The notes: generated by a model not told the origin, from the sequence alone. A stretch of 64,000 bases of DNA from Streptomyces sp. NBC_01231 (GCA_035999765.1 CP108521.1:10602001-10666000), one strand, 5' to 3'; positions 1 to 9,615 are shown, counted from the stretch's first letter. Program-made: numbers and translations.

Positions 1-2
1 CC

Positions 3-2633
3 GGCGCCCGCGACGCGTCACCGCCCCGCCACCGGACGCAGACCACCGCCGTCGCCTCCCGAGCCGGCAGTGCCACCGCCCTGTCCGGCTACGCCATCCA
101 GTCGACCGCGAAGGTCACCGACTCCGCGGCGGCCGTCTCCTCCCCGGGGTATCCGGCGAGCGGCTGGTATCCCGCGGGCTCCCGCTCCACGGTGCTCGCG
201 GCGCTGCTGGCGGAGGGGAAGTACGCCGACCCGTTCTACTCGACCAACCAGCAGCAGATCCCCAAGGCCGACTTCCAGGTTCCCTGGTGGTACCGCTCGG
301 ACTTCACGGTCGCCGACACCTCCGAGCGCACGTATCTGGACTTCAGCGGGGTGATCTCGGCGGCCGACGTCTACGTCAACGGGCAGCAGGTCGCCAAGGC
401 CGCCGACGTGGCGGGCGCATACACCCACCACGAGCTGGACGTCACCTCACTGGTGCGCGCGGGCACCAACACGGTGGCCTTCCGCATCCAGCCCAACGAC
501 CCCCGCAAGAACCTCACCATGGGCTGGATCGACTGGCTGCAGCCGCCGCCCGACGAGAACATGGGGATCGTCCGCGATGTGCTGGTGCGGCGCGGCGGCC
601 CGGTCGCCCTGCGCGACGCGCACGTCGTCACCGGACTCGATGTGCCGTCCCTGGCCACCGCGGACCTGACGGTCAAGGCCCGGGCCCGCAACGACTCGGA
701 CTCGCCCGTCACCACCACCGTCTCGGGCAGCATCGGCGCGATCTCGTTCAGCAAGTCCGTCTCCCTGGCCGCCCACGCGACCAAGACGGTCACCTTCGCT
801 CCGGCCGAGGTCCCCGGGCTGCACCTGACCTCGCCGAGGGTGTGGTGGCCCGCCGGCATGGGCGGCCAGCCCCTGTACGCCCTCGACCTCACCGCGTCCG
901 TCGCCGGCACCGTCTCGGACGCGGCGCACGAGAACTTCGGCATCCGTGACGTGAAGGCCCCCCTCAACTCCGACGGGGCCCGGCAGTACAGCGTCAACGG
1001 ACGCAAGCTGCTCATCAGGGGCGGCGGCTGGTCGCCCGACGAGTTCCTTCGCTGGGACGGGACATACGTCGAGGACCGCCTGAAGTACGCGCTCGACCTC
1101 GGCCTCAACACCATCCGCCTCGAAGGGCACATCGAGCCGGACGAGTTCTTCGACCTCGCGGACCGGTACGGCCTCCTCACGCTGCCCGGCTGGGAGTGCT
1201 GCGACAAATGGGAGGGGAACGTCAACGGCGGCGAGCCGGGCGACAAGTGGACCGCCGAGGACTACCCGGTCGCAGGGGCGTCGATGGCAGCCGAGGCCGC
1301 CCGGCTGCGCGACCACCCCAGTGTCATCTCCTTCCTCATCGGCAGCGACTTCGCTCCCGACGCGACCATCGAGAAGACCTACCTCGACGCGCTGAAGGCC
1401 GCCGACTGGCCCACCCCGGTGGTCGCGGCCGCCTCCGACAAATCCTCACCTGTCAGCGGACGTTCGGGCATGAAGATGTCCGGCCCCTACGACTGGATCC
1501 CGCCGAACTACTGGTACGCCAAGCGCGAGGGCGGCGCCACCGGCTTCAACTCCGAGACCAGCGCGGGCCCCGACATCCCCACACTCGACACACTGCGCCG
1601 CATGATGAGCCCGGCAGAGCTCGACACCCTCTGGAAGAACCCGAGCGCCAAGCAGTACCACCGGTCGCCGTCGTCGACCTTCAGCACCCTGAAGCTCTAC
1701 GACGACGCGCTGACCGGACGCTACGGAGCGCCCAGCAGCCTCACCGACTACGTACGCAAGGCGCAGCTGGCCCAGTACGAGAACATCCGGGCCCAGTTCG
1801 AGGCGTACGGACGCAACGCGACCGACTCCTCCAAGCCCTCGACCGGGGTTGTCTACTGGATGTTCAACAGCGGCTGGACCTCGCTGCACTGGCAGCTGAT
1901 GGACCGTTACCTCGACCAGGGCGGCGCGTACTTCGGTGCGAAGAAGGCGAACGAGCCGCTGCACGTCCAGTACTCGTACGACAACCGGTCGGTCGTCGTG
2001 GTGAACAACCGGCACGCCTCCGCGTCCGGCCTCACCGCCCGCGCCACGCTCTTCAGCACTGACGGCACGCAGAAGTACGACAAGACCGTCACCGGAGTGA
2101 CCGTGGGCGGCGACGGTGCGCGCGGCACCGCGCTCACGCTGCCCTCGTCGGTGAGCGGTCTGTCGACGACATACCTCGCACGCCTGATCCTGAGCGACTC
2201 CACGGGCAAGGAGGTGAGCCGCAACGTCTACTGGTTCTCCACCAAGCCCGACACGCTCGACTGGGACAACACCGACTGGTACTACACGCCCACGACGAGC
2301 TACGCGGACCTGAAGGGGCTGAGCGCCATGGCGCAGGCGCCGGTGTCCGCCACGGCGTCGACGACCTCGTCGGGTGACACGTCGACCACGACGGTCACCG
2401 TGCGCAACACGGACGGCGGCAGGACGCCGTCGCTGCTGACGGACGTGCACCTGGTGGACGGGGCGGGCAAGCCGGTGCTGCCGGTGCGGTGGTCCGACAA
2501 CGAGGTCAGTCTCTGGCCCGGAGAGTCGGTCACCCTGACGGCCACGTACCGGACGACCGATCTGCACGGGTCCCGGCCGCGGGTGCGGGTCTCCGGGTGG
2601 AACACGCCGGAGCGCATGGTTCCGGCGGCCTGA
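3..2633 (+). CDS. Exo-beta-D-glucosaminidase, GH2 family (5' end outside window)
   Basis: This secreted glycoside hydrolase family 2 enzyme probably removes glucosamine from the non-reducing end of chitosan oligosaccharides. The frame is open from the window edge, so the signal peptide and start lie upstream. It then runs through the N-terminal motif SGYAIQSTAKV and a GH2 sandwich domain into the TIM barrel. WECCDKWE, FLIGSDFAPD (near 1330-1360, probable acid/base region) and FNSETSAGP (near 1543-1570, probable nucleophile Glu) match the CsxA-type branch rather than beta-mannosidase or beta-galactosidase. A C-terminal Ig-like domain ends at the stop and a strong hairpin follows. Subfamily is inferred from motifs and substrate is not proven. 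Confidence 0.88.
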   Translation, partial: GARDASPPRHRTQTTAVASRAGSATALSGYAIQSTAKVTDSAAAVSSPGYPASGWYPAGSRSTVLAALLAEGKYADPFYSTNQQQIPKADFQVPWWYRSDFTVADTSERTYLDFSGVISAADVYVNGQQVAKAADVAGAYTHHELDVTSLVRAGTNTVAFRIQPNDPRKNLTMGWIDWLQPPPDENMGIVRDVLVRRGGPVALRDAHVVTGLDVPSLATADLTVKARARNDSDSPVTTTVSGSIGAISFSKSVSLAAHATKTVTFAPAEVPGLHLTSPRVWWPAGMGGQPLYALDLTASVAGTVSDAAHENFGIRDVKAPLNSDGARQYSVNGRKLLIRGGGWSPDEFLRWDGTYVEDRLKYALDLGLNTIRLEGHIEPDEFFDLADRYGLLTLPGWECCDKWEGNVNGGEPGDKWTAEDYPVAGASMAAEAARLRDHPSVISFLIGSDFAPDATIEKTYLDALKAADWPTPVVAAASDKSSPVSGRSGMKMSGPYDWIPPNYWYAKREGGATGFNSETSAGPDIPTLDTLRRMMSPAELDTLWKNPSAKQYHRSPSSTFSTLKLYDDALTGRYGAPSSLTDYVRKAQLAQYENIRAQFEAYGRNATDSSKPSTGVVYWMFNSGWTSLHWQLMDRYLDQGGAYFGAKKANEPLHVQYSYDNRSVVVVNNRHASASGLTARATLFSTDGTQKYDKTVTGVTVGGDGARGTALTLPSSVSGLSTTYLARLILSDSTGKEVSRNVYWFSTKPDTLDWDNTDWYYTPTTSYADLKGLSAMAQAPVSATASTTSSGDTSTTTVTVRNTDGGRTPSLLTDVHLVDGAGKPVLPVRWSDNEVSLWPGESVTLTATYRTTDLHGSRPRVRVSGWNTPERMVPAA

Positions 2634-2634
2634 T

Positions 2635-2671
2635 CCCACGGGGGTGGGCCGGCCCGGCCCACCCCCGTGGG
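2635..2671 (+). terminator. Intrinsic-type terminator after the GH2 gene
   Basis: A perfect 16-bp stem (CCCACGGGGGTGGGCC at 2635-2650 pairing with 2656-2671) encloses a 5-nt loop. It begins two bases after the GH2 stop codon and has no U-tract, as is usual in Streptomyces. It may also serve the convergent remnant on the other strand. Confidence 0.85.
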
Positions 2672-2674
2672 GGT

Positions 2675-2880
2675 TCAGCTCAGGTTGAGCCCGGTGTCGT
2701 CGATGACGAGCGACTGCGCGGGATGTGTCGGTGTGGGCGGAGCCGTAGCCGTTCAGCCACGCCTTGTAGGAGCCGGTGCGGGCGGCCTCGCCGCTGTCGG
2801 TGGTGATGACGCCGTAACTGCCGAAATACGTCCCGCCGGCGAGCGCCGCCGCCCTCAGGCCGGCCCGGCCGCGTGAACGG
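2675..2880 (-). pseudogene. Remnant of a secreted protein C-terminal domain
   Basis: The minus strand encodes TGSYKAWLNGYGSAHTDT followed, after a one-base frame change, by AQSLVIDDTGLNLS and a stop at 2675-2677. The KAWLNGYG..HTDT pattern is typical of a beta-sandwich domain at the end of secreted actinobacterial peptidases. Only about 65 residues survive, the frame is broken and no start or catalytic domain precedes it. This looks like the tail of a deleted exoenzyme gene. The peptidase assignment is from memory of the motif and is tentative. Confidence 0.55.
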
Positions 2881-3159
2881 GTGGAAAGCATGTGGCGGAC
2901 CTGGCAGTCCTCTGAGAACCCGTCAACCGAGGTCGCCGACGTCTTGCCCGCGCTGAGCACGGACGTCGAGCTCGCGGTGCGCGCCCACCGCCGCGGGGGT
3001 GCTCCCAGCCCACGGCGAGGCACCGCGGGGTGGCCGCGGCGGCATCGTTTCCTCCGACCGGCCCACCTTCCACACCCGGGGCGCCCTTCGCTTCGACTGA
3101 AGTGGCCCGATGAATTATCGAGAAGCGTCCACCCGCGGCCCGCAATTCTGTCGCTTGCA
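2881..3159. other. Intergenic stretch with no supported gene
   Basis: Short frames exist on both strands, but none has a ribosome site, a recognisable motif or consistent codon use. It probably contains the decayed upstream part of the 2675-2880 remnant plus promoter-proximal DNA for the beta-helix gene. Confidence 0.5.
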
Positions 3160-3188
3160 TTGACCTGAAATCTAAGTCGTCCTACCTT
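3160..3188 (+). promoter_or_regulatory. Probable vegetative (HrdB-type) promoter
   Basis: TTGACC at 3160-3165 and TACCTT at 3183-3188 are separated by 17 nt, close to the consensus for the principal sigma factor. Transcription would start near 3195, about 33 nt ahead of the ATG at 3228. The assignment rests on pattern only. Confidence 0.5.
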
Positions 3189-3227
3189 TCCCTGGGTTGA
3201 GTTCCGGTGATCCCACGGGAGGGGTCC

Positions 3228-5852
3228 ATGCCCACGCGCCGCAGAGCCGCCCTCGTCACCCTCGTATCGACCGTCCTGACCCTCGGTCCACCGGCGCTCG
3301 CCGCTCACGCGCTCGGCACTCCGGGCCCCGCCGCCTCCGCGGACGTCTTTGTGGCACCCCGAGGCGACGACCACGCCGACGGCAGCGCCCGGCACCCCGT
3401 CCGCACGCTGGACCGGGCCCGAGACGTGGTGCGGGCCCGCGTCGCCGGCATGCGCGCCGACCTCACGGTCCATCTGGCGCCGGGCACCTATCGCCGTACC
3501 GGCCCGCTCATGCTGGACGCCCGCGACTCGGGGGCGAACGGGCACCGGGTGATCTGGCAGGGCGCCGGCGACTCGGTCATCAGCGGCGGGCTCCGGGTGG
3601 CCGGATGGCACCGGGCCCCGGGGCACAAGGGCCTGTGGGCCGCTCCCGCTCCCCGAGGACTCACCGACACACGGCAGTTGTACGTCGACGGAGTACGCGC
3701 CCAGCGGGCCCGCGGGGCCGTGCCGGTCACGCTGACCCAGACCGCGACCGGCTACACCGCCTCCTCCGATGCCTTCGCCCACTGGAAGCACCCCGAGGAC
3801 GCCGAGTTCGTCTACACCAGCGGCGAAGCTCTGTGGAACATCGAACGCAACGGGCTCGGCCAGTGGACCGAGCCGCGCTGCCCGATCGCCTCCGCCGACG
3901 GCACCACCATCACCATGGCGCAGCCCTGCTGGGACAACTCCAACAAGCGGGTCGAGTTCCCTGACATCCCCGGCCGCACGGTGAGCATGGTCGGCCCCGG
4001 CAGCCTCACCAACGGCGGCAAGCCGTCGTACGTCGAGAACGCCTACGAACTCCTCGACCAGCCCGGCGAGTGGTACCTCGACAAGAGCGACCACACGGTC
4101 TACTACCTGCCCCGCAAGGGCGAGGACCTTGGCCGCGCCGACGTCGAGGCAGCCGCGGCCGAGAAACTGCTCGACGGACGCGGCACCGCGGACGCCCCCA
4201 TCCACGACATCTCCTTCCGCGGCATCCGGTTCAGCTACGCGACCTGGCTGACTCCGTCCCGGCCGGAGGGTTTCTCCGAGATCCAGGCCGGCTACATGAT
4301 CACCGGCGACCACGGCTGGGCCACACAGGGCCTGTGCCAGTACGTCCAGGGCGGAACCTGCCCGTTCGCCTCCTGGACCAGGATGCCGGGCAACGTCTCC
4401 TTCGCCCACGACCAGCGCGTGAAGTTCATCGACGACGTCTTCGCCCATCTCGGCGCCTCCGGACTGGAACTGGGCGCGGGCAGCGCGGACTCCTCGGTCA
4501 GCGGGAGTGTCTTCACCGACGTGTCCGGCAACGGGCTGGAGATCGGGGGAGTGGACGGGCAGACCCCGGCGTCGGGCGTGCGGGTGACGGACAACCACCT
4601 GTACGGGCTGCCCCGCGAGTACCACGGCGGGGTGGGCATCCTCAACGGCTACACCCAGCACACCACCATCGCCCACAACCAGATCGACCACGTCGCCTAC
4701 TCGGCGATCTCGATGGGCTGGGGTGGCTGGCCCGACAAGATCGGCGACCCCGCGACCCCGAATCCCAGCCATGACAACGTCGTACGCGACAACCTGGTCT
4801 TCGACTACATGCAACTGCTCGACGACGGCGGCGGCGTCTACACCCAGGGCCTGACCGGCACCTCCCTGACCGACGGTGAGAAGGTCACCGGCAACGTCAT
4901 CCATGACCAGTGGGGACTGGGCAAGAGCGTCTACACCGACAACGGCTGCACCTACGAGACCGTCGAGGGCAATGTCCTCTACCGCGCCTCCTACGCCAAC
5001 GTCGCCTCCCGGCACACCGACTACCGCGACGGCCTCGGCAACAACGACCGCACCCTGATCAAGGACAACTGGTGGGAGGAAGGCACGGCCGACGGGGACA
5101 ACAAGGGCCTGGTGACCAGCGGCAACAAGATCATGACCGGATTGTCCGACGTACCGCCGGACGTCCTCGCGAACGCCGGACTCGAACCCGCATACCGGCA
5201 CCTGCTGACCCCGCGCGTCGGCGGCGTCTCCGTGCCCGAGGCGCCGGCCCGGGTCGGCACCAGCACGGCGGGAGCCGACGCGCTGTTCGTGACCTTCAAC
5301 CCCACCTTCGCAGACGGCGGTTCACCGGTGACCGGTTACACGGCACGGGCGTACGACCCCACGGGCCGTCAGGTCGCCCAACAGTTCGTCGGCGCCGCCG
5401 AGTTCAAGCGCACCGCCCTGCTGCGCATCGGCGGACTGCCGGGGGGCGGTGGCCCCTTCACGGTGACCGTCACCGCGAGCAGCGACCGGGGCACCAGTGC
5501 TCCCGCGCTCGCCTCGGCACCGCTGAGCCCGACGGCCGCGAGCGCGCTGCCCGCAGCGCCGACGAGCCCGAAGCTGCGCGCCGCGGCCACGGCCGCCACC
5601 CTCGCCTGGACCCCGCCGACCGGTACGGGTGACGCGAAGATCGTCGGTTACCGGGTGACCGTCTCCGGCGGACGCGACCCGATCGCGGTGACCGGCCGGG
5701 ACGTCCTGGTCACCCAGCCCTCCGCCAAGGGCATGTTCCGGGTGATCGGCGGACTGGAGCCCGGCACGGCCTACACCGTTACGGTCGCCGCGGTCACGGC
5801 GGCGGGCACCGGCCCCGCGGCCACGGTCAGCGGGACCACGACCGCCGGGTAG
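3228..5852 (+). CDS. Secreted right-handed parallel beta-helix protein with fibronectin III tail
   Basis: This 874-residue secreted protein probably binds or cleaves a polysaccharide. The ATG at 3228 is preferred over a GTG at 3207 because GGGAGGGG lies just upstream and a Sec signal follows (MPTRRRAALVTLVSTVLTL...AHA). SADVFVAPRGDD and GTYRRTGPL mark the start of a pectate-lyase-like beta-helix. ISFRGIRFSYATW and later coil repeats (about residues 320-600) continue it. Two fibronectin type III-like modules occupy roughly 660-873. It is paralogous to the protein at 13153-15840 and follows a GH2 glucosaminidase, which suggests glycan degradation. The catalytic family cannot be fixed from motifs. 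Confidence 0.85.
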   Translation: MPTRRRAALVTLVSTVLTLGPPALAAHALGTPGPAASADVFVAPRGDDHADGSARHPVRTLDRARDVVRARVAGMRADLTVHLAPGTYRRTGPLMLDARDSGANGHRVIWQGAGDSVISGGLRVAGWHRAPGHKGLWAAPAPRGLTDTRQLYVDGVRAQRARGAVPVTLTQTATGYTASSDAFAHWKHPEDAEFVYTSGEALWNIERNGLGQWTEPRCPIASADGTTITMAQPCWDNSNKRVEFPDIPGRTVSMVGPGSLTNGGKPSYVENAYELLDQPGEWYLDKSDHTVYYLPRKGEDLGRADVEAAAAEKLLDGRGTADAPIHDISFRGIRFSYATWLTPSRPEGFSEIQAGYMITGDHGWATQGLCQYVQGGTCPFASWTRMPGNVSFAHDQRVKFIDDVFAHLGASGLELGAGSADSSVSGSVFTDVSGNGLEIGGVDGQTPASGVRVTDNHLYGLPREYHGGVGILNGYTQHTTIAHNQIDHVAYSAISMGWGGWPDKIGDPATPNPSHDNVVRDNLVFDYMQLLDDGGGVYTQGLTGTSLTDGEKVTGNVIHDQWGLGKSVYTDNGCTYETVEGNVLYRASYANVASRHTDYRDGLGNNDRTLIKDNWWEEGTADGDNKGLVTSGNKIMTGLSDVPPDVLANAGLEPAYRHLLTPRVGGVSVPEAPARVGTSTAGADALFVTFNPTFADGGSPVTGYTARAYDPTGRQVAQQFVGAAEFKRTALLRIGGLPGGGGPFTVTVTASSDRGTSAPALASAPLSPTAASALPAAPTSPKLRAAATAATLAWTPPTGTGDAKIVGYRVTVSGGRDPIAVTGRDVLVTQPSAKGMFRVIGGLEPGTAYTVTVAAVTAAGTGPAATVSGTTTAG

Positions 5853-5971
5853 CCCACCGGAGCCGTCCAGGACCTCGCAGCCCGACGCCGGCCGCCTCCG
5901 CCGACGGTCGAGGACAGGCCCTCGAGCTGAGGCTGCGGCCAGAACTGACTGATCCCGCATCCGAACCCCGT

Positions 5972-5995
5972 ACGCCCACCTCCACGGGTGGGCGT
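5972..5995 (+). terminator. Hairpin terminator downstream of the beta-helix gene
   Basis: A 9-bp stem (ACGCCCACC at 5972-5980 with 5987-5995) and a 6-nt loop are followed by a G-rich run. It lies 120 nt after the stop codon, with no gene between. Confidence 0.6.
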
Positions 5996-6116
5996 TGGGG
6001 GGAGGGGGCTCATGAGACCGGTCACGTCGGCTCGACGGTGAGAAAGCCCCGAAAAGTGAACTACCAGACCTTCCCAGCTGAGGGCTCCCCGCCCGCATCG
6101 TGCCACGCGCGTGGCG

Positions 6117-6302
6117 TCAGCTCAGCATGGCGCGCAGTCGCTCGACTGCGTTGAGGCGTTCCCCGTGCGTGTCGGCCAGCGGCTTCACGCACAGGGTAGT
6201 CACACCAGCGGCAGCGAAGGCATCGAGCTGCCCGGCGATCTGTTCCTTCGTCCCCACGAGGGATATGGCCCTCAACAGGTCTCGGCTTCGCGTATCCACG
6301 TC
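6117..6302 (-). pseudogene. C-terminal fragment of an F420-dependent LLM-class oxidoreductase
   Basis: The frame reads LVGTKEQIAGQLDAFAAAGV followed by a short helix and a stop at 6117-6119. That is the usual end of luciferase-like (LLM) F420-dependent oxidoreductases. Only about 60 residues remain. The upstream part is replaced by an ISL3-type transposase fragment, so the gene was truncated by transposon activity or later rearrangement and cannot be active. Confidence 0.7.
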
Positions 6303-6463
6303 AACAGCTGGTGGCCGCGCCGTTGTTGGAGCCTGACGTGGAAGGTCCAGGCGAGGTCGCAGGCCCGGGCGATGTCGGGGCATGTCAGCCGCACATTGAG
6401 GAGCAGTTCCTCCTCGCGGAGCTTCAGAGTGCCACGGGGCAGCATGATCCAGGTGGTGATCTT
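6272..6463 (-). pseudogene. ISL3-family transposase C-terminal fragment
   Basis: TTWIMLPRGTLKLREEELL followed by CPDIARACDLAWTF and RRGHQLLTWIREAE matches the C-terminal region of ISL3-family transposases, with the stop at 6272-6274. No catalytic part remains. It abuts and slightly overlaps the LLM oxidoreductase scrap, marking an insertion boundary. Confidence 0.6.
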
Positions 6464-6650
6464 GCGTGGGCTCGGGAACGCCGCCTGCGCAAGGACAAGT
6501 TTGAGCAGCAAGCCACCCTGGAGGGCTTCGACTACAACGCCTCATCGAAGCTGCCAGCCGCCCAGATCCGCGACCTGGCCGCCCTCGCCGGCTCCACTCC
6601 AGCGAGTCCGTCGTTCTGTTCGGACCCGTCGGCGTCGGCAAGACGCGGCC
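6455..6650 (+). pseudogene. istB: IS21 helper ATPase fragment (IstB), frameshifted
   Basis: The plus strand encodes FEQQATLEGFDYNASSKLP and PAAQIRDLAALA. After a one-base deletion near 6590 it continues as SSESVVLFGPVGVGKTR, which contains the Walker A GPVGVGKT. These are hallmark IstB segments. The rest of the ATPase is missing. The fragment meets an IstA gene on the opposite strand at about 6650, so the two genes no longer have the istA-istB tandem order of IS21. Confidence 0.8.
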
Positions 6651-7276
6651 TTCAGGTTGTCGTAACGGACCTTGCCGCGAGGGGCACCGCCCAGCACCGA
6701 CAGCGCGTGAACGTGGCCCTCGAAGAACGCCTCCTGGCCGCAGGACGCGAAGACCCGGTGGACCGACTTGCCCGAGTACGACAGCCGGAAGGAAAACAGA
6801 TAGCAGCGGGTCACCACGTCGGCGAGCACGATCTGCACGTCCCCGAAGCCCACTTCTGCCTCGGTGCCCGGCAGATGGGCCTGCGGCACGAACACCTCCG
6901 ACGGCCCCCGCCCCGCTTCCTGGCGGATCTCCCCACGACGCGTGGCGATGTAGCCGCGAACCATCTGATACGAGATCCCCTTCGCGGCGTACTCGTCCAG
7001 CAGCCGGTCGAAAACCCGCTTGGAGGTGTGCCGCTGCTTCGGCGGCGCGTCCAGATCTCTGCGGAGCATCTCGTCGATCAGCGGTTGGTAGGGATCCAGC
7101 CTGGTCGGACGCGGGGGCAGTTTCTTGCGGGGCTCGGGCCAGACCAGGTCCAGTGCTTTGCGGACCGTCTGCCAGGTGGCCCCGTACTTGCGCTGCAGAG
7201 CGCGCATCGACATCCCGGCGCGGTGGTCCCGGCGGATCGCCGCGTACAGATCGGCCTTGGATTTCGACAGGCGCAT
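6648..7276 (-). pseudogene. istA: IS21-family transposase (IstA), 3'-truncated
   Basis: The N-terminal helix-turn-helix (MRALQRKYGATWQTVRKAL) and the start of the integrase core (EVGFGDVQIVLADVVTRCYLF in two parts) are intact. Similarity stops after GKVRYDNLKAA at about 6650, where sequence from the opposite strand begins, so the rest of the DDE domain is lost. An upstream ATG at 7306 is also possible. The truncation and the adjacent inverted istB piece point to an inversion or deletion within an IS21 element. Confidence 0.8.
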
Positions 7277-7436
7277 CAGTGCCCCCAGCGGGAGAAGCAC
7301 AGCCATCGTCCCCTCACAAGGCCCTAACTGCCCCTAAAACGCACCGGAATCGCTTTTGCCGGAATAGCGGTGACATCCGCGCTCAACAACAAACGACACT
7401 GCAACTCACCGAGAGGGCCAGTACTAAGACGGTGTC

Positions 7437-7545
7437 CTACGTGGTGAGGCGGACTAGCCGTTTGTAGCAGCAGAGGGCGGCTGCGAAGCCGAGAAAGGCC
7501 AGGTAGTTGCGGGGATTGCGTTCGTAGCGGGGGCTCAAGCGTCGA
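7437..7545 (-). pseudogene. IS5-type transposase C-terminal remnant
   Basis: The minus strand reads RYERNPRNYLAFLGFAAALC...YKRLVRLTT and then a stop at 7437-7439. This is the usual C-terminus of Streptomyces IS5-family transposases, where an Arg/Tyr-rich helix follows the DDE core. About 33 residues remain and the core is gone. Confidence 0.65.
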
Positions 7546-7594
7546 TGTCTGATTGCCGCCAGCAACGTCGGGCTGTGGTGCTCATGCTTGCGGC

Positions 7595-8044
7595 ATGACG
7601 ATGTCATCCACTGCGGAGTCAGCAGCAGTTCTTACCGGCATGTATGCGGCTGAGGCGGAGTACCTGGCGGCGGGAGGCCCTGGCGAGGCCTCGTTCGACC
7701 TGCTCGCCCGCTTCTTTGCGCCGGATGTCGAGCTGCATCAAGCAGATTCTCTGCCCTATGGAGGCACTTGGCGTGGGCACAAGGGCATGACGCAGTTCTT
7801 CCTCATGATGGGAGAGGTGTGGGAGTCGTTCGACATGGTGGAGCAGGAGTTCCTTGCGACTGGTGAGACAGCGGTCGTGCTCACACAGGTCCGTGCTCGC
7901 GCTCGCGCGACCGGCCGTGAACTCAGCTTCCCGATTCTGCAAGCGATCACGGTCAAGGACGGGCGGATCACCGAGGTCCGTCCGTTCTACTGGGACACCC
8001 GGGCCATCGCCGACGCCTGCGCCATGCCCACATCGACAGACTGA
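7595..8044 (+). CDS. SnoaL-like / NTF2-fold protein
   Basis: This 149-residue protein begins [12 protein letters not shown]. The ATG at 7595 removes a non-conserved leader present if translation began at 7553. [32 protein letters not shown] and the terminal [13 protein letters not shown] are typical of the cone-shaped NTF2/SnoaL fold, seen in polyketide cyclases, isomerases and stress-related small proteins. No partner enzyme is adjacent, so substrate and role are unknown. It stands alone between IS debris and a GIY-YIG-like gene. Confidence 0.8.
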   Translation: MTMSSTAESAAVLTGMYAAEAEYLAAGGPGEASFDLLARFFAPDVELHQADSLPYGGTWRGHKGMTQFFLMMGEVWESFDMVEQEFLATGETAVVLTQVRARARATGRELSFPILQAITVKDGRITEVRPFYWDTRAIADACAMPTSTD

Positions 8045-8148
8045 GGTCGACGGCGAAAGCCACTGGTCACAGCCACCACGCCCTACAACCACATCCCCGA
8101 CCTCCGCGAGCCGCGGGCCGGCCGCTCAACCCCGGAGGTAGACGCACG

Positions 8149-8700
8149 ATGAGGCCCGAGCCCGAACCTGCCGAGAACGGCCTCGCCGGGACCTCAACGG
8201 GCCGCCCCGCGCTCCTGACACGCGCGACGCTGGCCGAGCGCGGTTTCGTCGGCTTCGTTCCGTTCGCCGACCTCCCGCACAGCAACGTCCCCGCCGAGGA
8301 GGGCATCTACGTCGTGCTGCGCCCCGCCGCCTCACCCCCGGTCTTCCTCGCACGCAGCCCCGCCGGCCACCGCAAGGGCCACGCCCCCTCCACGACGACC
8401 GCCACCCTGAACAGCGCCTGGGTACCAGGCGCCACAGTGGTGTACGTCGGCAAGGCCGCCGGCCGCCAGGGTCTGAGCAAACGACTGAGCGCCTACCGCC
8501 GCCAGGGCCAGGGGCGCAACGCTGGCCATAGCGGCGGCGAGTACATCTGGCAGCTTGCCGACTCCGACACGCTCCTGGTCGCCTGGCGCACCGCGGCCGA
8601 GCTGCCCGCCGGGAAGGCCGAGGCGGAGCTGATCGCGGAGTTCACCGCGCTTCACGGAGCGCTCCCCTTCGCCAACCGCAATCGGGGTTCTCGATCATGA
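8149..8700 (+). CDS. GIY-YIG nuclease-like protein
   Basis: This 183-residue protein carries the two short motifs that define the GIY-YIG fold: [10 protein letters not shown] and, after an insert, [11 protein letters not shown]. They are followed by [12 protein letters not shown] with the conserved Arg. A later [14 protein letters not shown] supplies a candidate metal-binding Glu and PFANRNRG a terminal Asn. No accessory DNA-binding or UvrC-type domain is seen. Stand-alone proteins of this fold act in repair, mobile-element cleavage or defence. Neighbours do not say which. The fold call is fairly secure and activity is inferred. Confidence 0.72.
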   Translation: MRPEPEPAENGLAGTSTGRPALLTRATLAERGFVGFVPFADLPHSNVPAEEGIYVVLRPAASPPVFLARSPAGHRKGHAPSTTTATLNSAWVPGATVVYVGKAAGRQGLSKRLSAYRRQGQGRNAGHSGGEYIWQLADSDTLLVAWRTAAELPAGKAEAELIAEFTALHGALPFANRNRGSRS

Positions 8701-8793
8701 GTCATCTGGTCTTGCGTCTCGGTCGACCTGGGCCATCTACCGATCTCGGGGCTCAGTTGATACTCCCGTTCCACCCACCGATTTCGGCAGCGT

Positions 8794-9567
8794 TCAGGTT
8801 CTGGTAACCGGGACGAGGGTCAAGTACGTGATGCCAAGGATGTTGCGGTAGCCGTCAGCCCAGGACGACCGCTGGCGGTCGACTCGTTCGCGGGTCTCGG
8901 CGGCGAGTGGATGGTCCGGGTTCATGGCGAGCCAGACTTCTGTGTCGTGGCGGTAGCCGGACTCGAACTCCTCCCACTCCTCACGGCTCGCCGACTCGAT
9001 CCAGGCTGGCCGGAAGCCCGCCTCGACAGCGAGGTCGACGAGCGGTCCGAGCCGCAGGTGGTCGCCTGTGTGGGCCCCGGGCCACATAGCCGCGAGTTCC
9101 TCGTCCGTCGGGGCGCGATCCCAGAAGCCCTCGCCCAGGACGACACGTCCGCCTGGGCGGACCAAGCGGCGCAGCTCGTGCAGTACGACGCTGGGATCGT
9201 ACGGCTGCTCGGGGTCGCACAGCGCCTGACCAGCCCCCAGGCAGAGCACCGCGTCCACAGGCCCGCGTGCCGTGCCAAGGGCCGACTCCTCGCTGAATTC
9301 GACCCGTCCGGCCAGTCCGCGCCCCTTCGCAAGGTCCCTGCCTCTGGCCAGATCCTCGGCGTTGATGTCGAGGCCCACGCCTGTCGATCCCGGGACGGAC
9401 TCCAGAACGCGGAGTAGCAGTTCGCCCCAGCCGCAGCCGATGTCGAGGATGGTGGAGGGCGAGACGGCGGCGAGACGCGCGACGATGCGCCCGGCGCGGG
9501 CTTCGGAGAGCGGTCCGTGGAAGGTCAGACTGCCGAGACGCGGGGGAAGATCGGAAGCAATTGCCAT
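8794..9567 (-). CDS. Class I SAM-dependent methyltransferase
   Basis: This 257-residue cytosolic methyltransferase begins MAIASDLPPRLGSLTFHGP. Motif I (ILDIGCGWGELLLRVLE) binds S-adenosylmethionine, VGLDINAEDL gives the acidic motif II, and LVRPGGRVVLGEGFW is the post-III region. The substrate is unknown. The plus-strand sequence immediately upstream holds a GNAT fragment and not a partner gene, so it appears to be transcribed alone. Confidence 0.85.
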   Translation of the reverse strand: MAIASDLPPRLGSLTFHGPLSEARAGRIVARLAAVSPSTILDIGCGWGELLLRVLESVPGSTGVGLDINAEDLARGRDLAKGRGLAGRVEFSEESALGTARGPVDAVLCLGAGQALCDPEQPYDPSVVLHELRRLVRPGGRVVLGEGFWDRAPTDEELAAMWPGAHTGDHLRLGPLVDLAVEAGFRPAWIESASREEWEEFESGYRHDTEVWLAMNPDHPLAAETRERVDRQRSSWADGYRNILGITYLTLVPVTRT

Positions 9568-9615
9568 GGGTGGCACATTAGTTCTCCCCGAGTGGCGTAC
9601 CGAGCAATTTAGATC

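Noticed and set aside
1446..5201. A 1251-codon minus-strand open frame across the GH2 and beta-helix genes
   Set aside because: It lies antisense to two well-supported secreted enzymes, is rich in Val, Gly, Arg and Asp as expected of high-GC antisense, and has no motif. Only its middle (2675-2880) corresponds to a real remnant.
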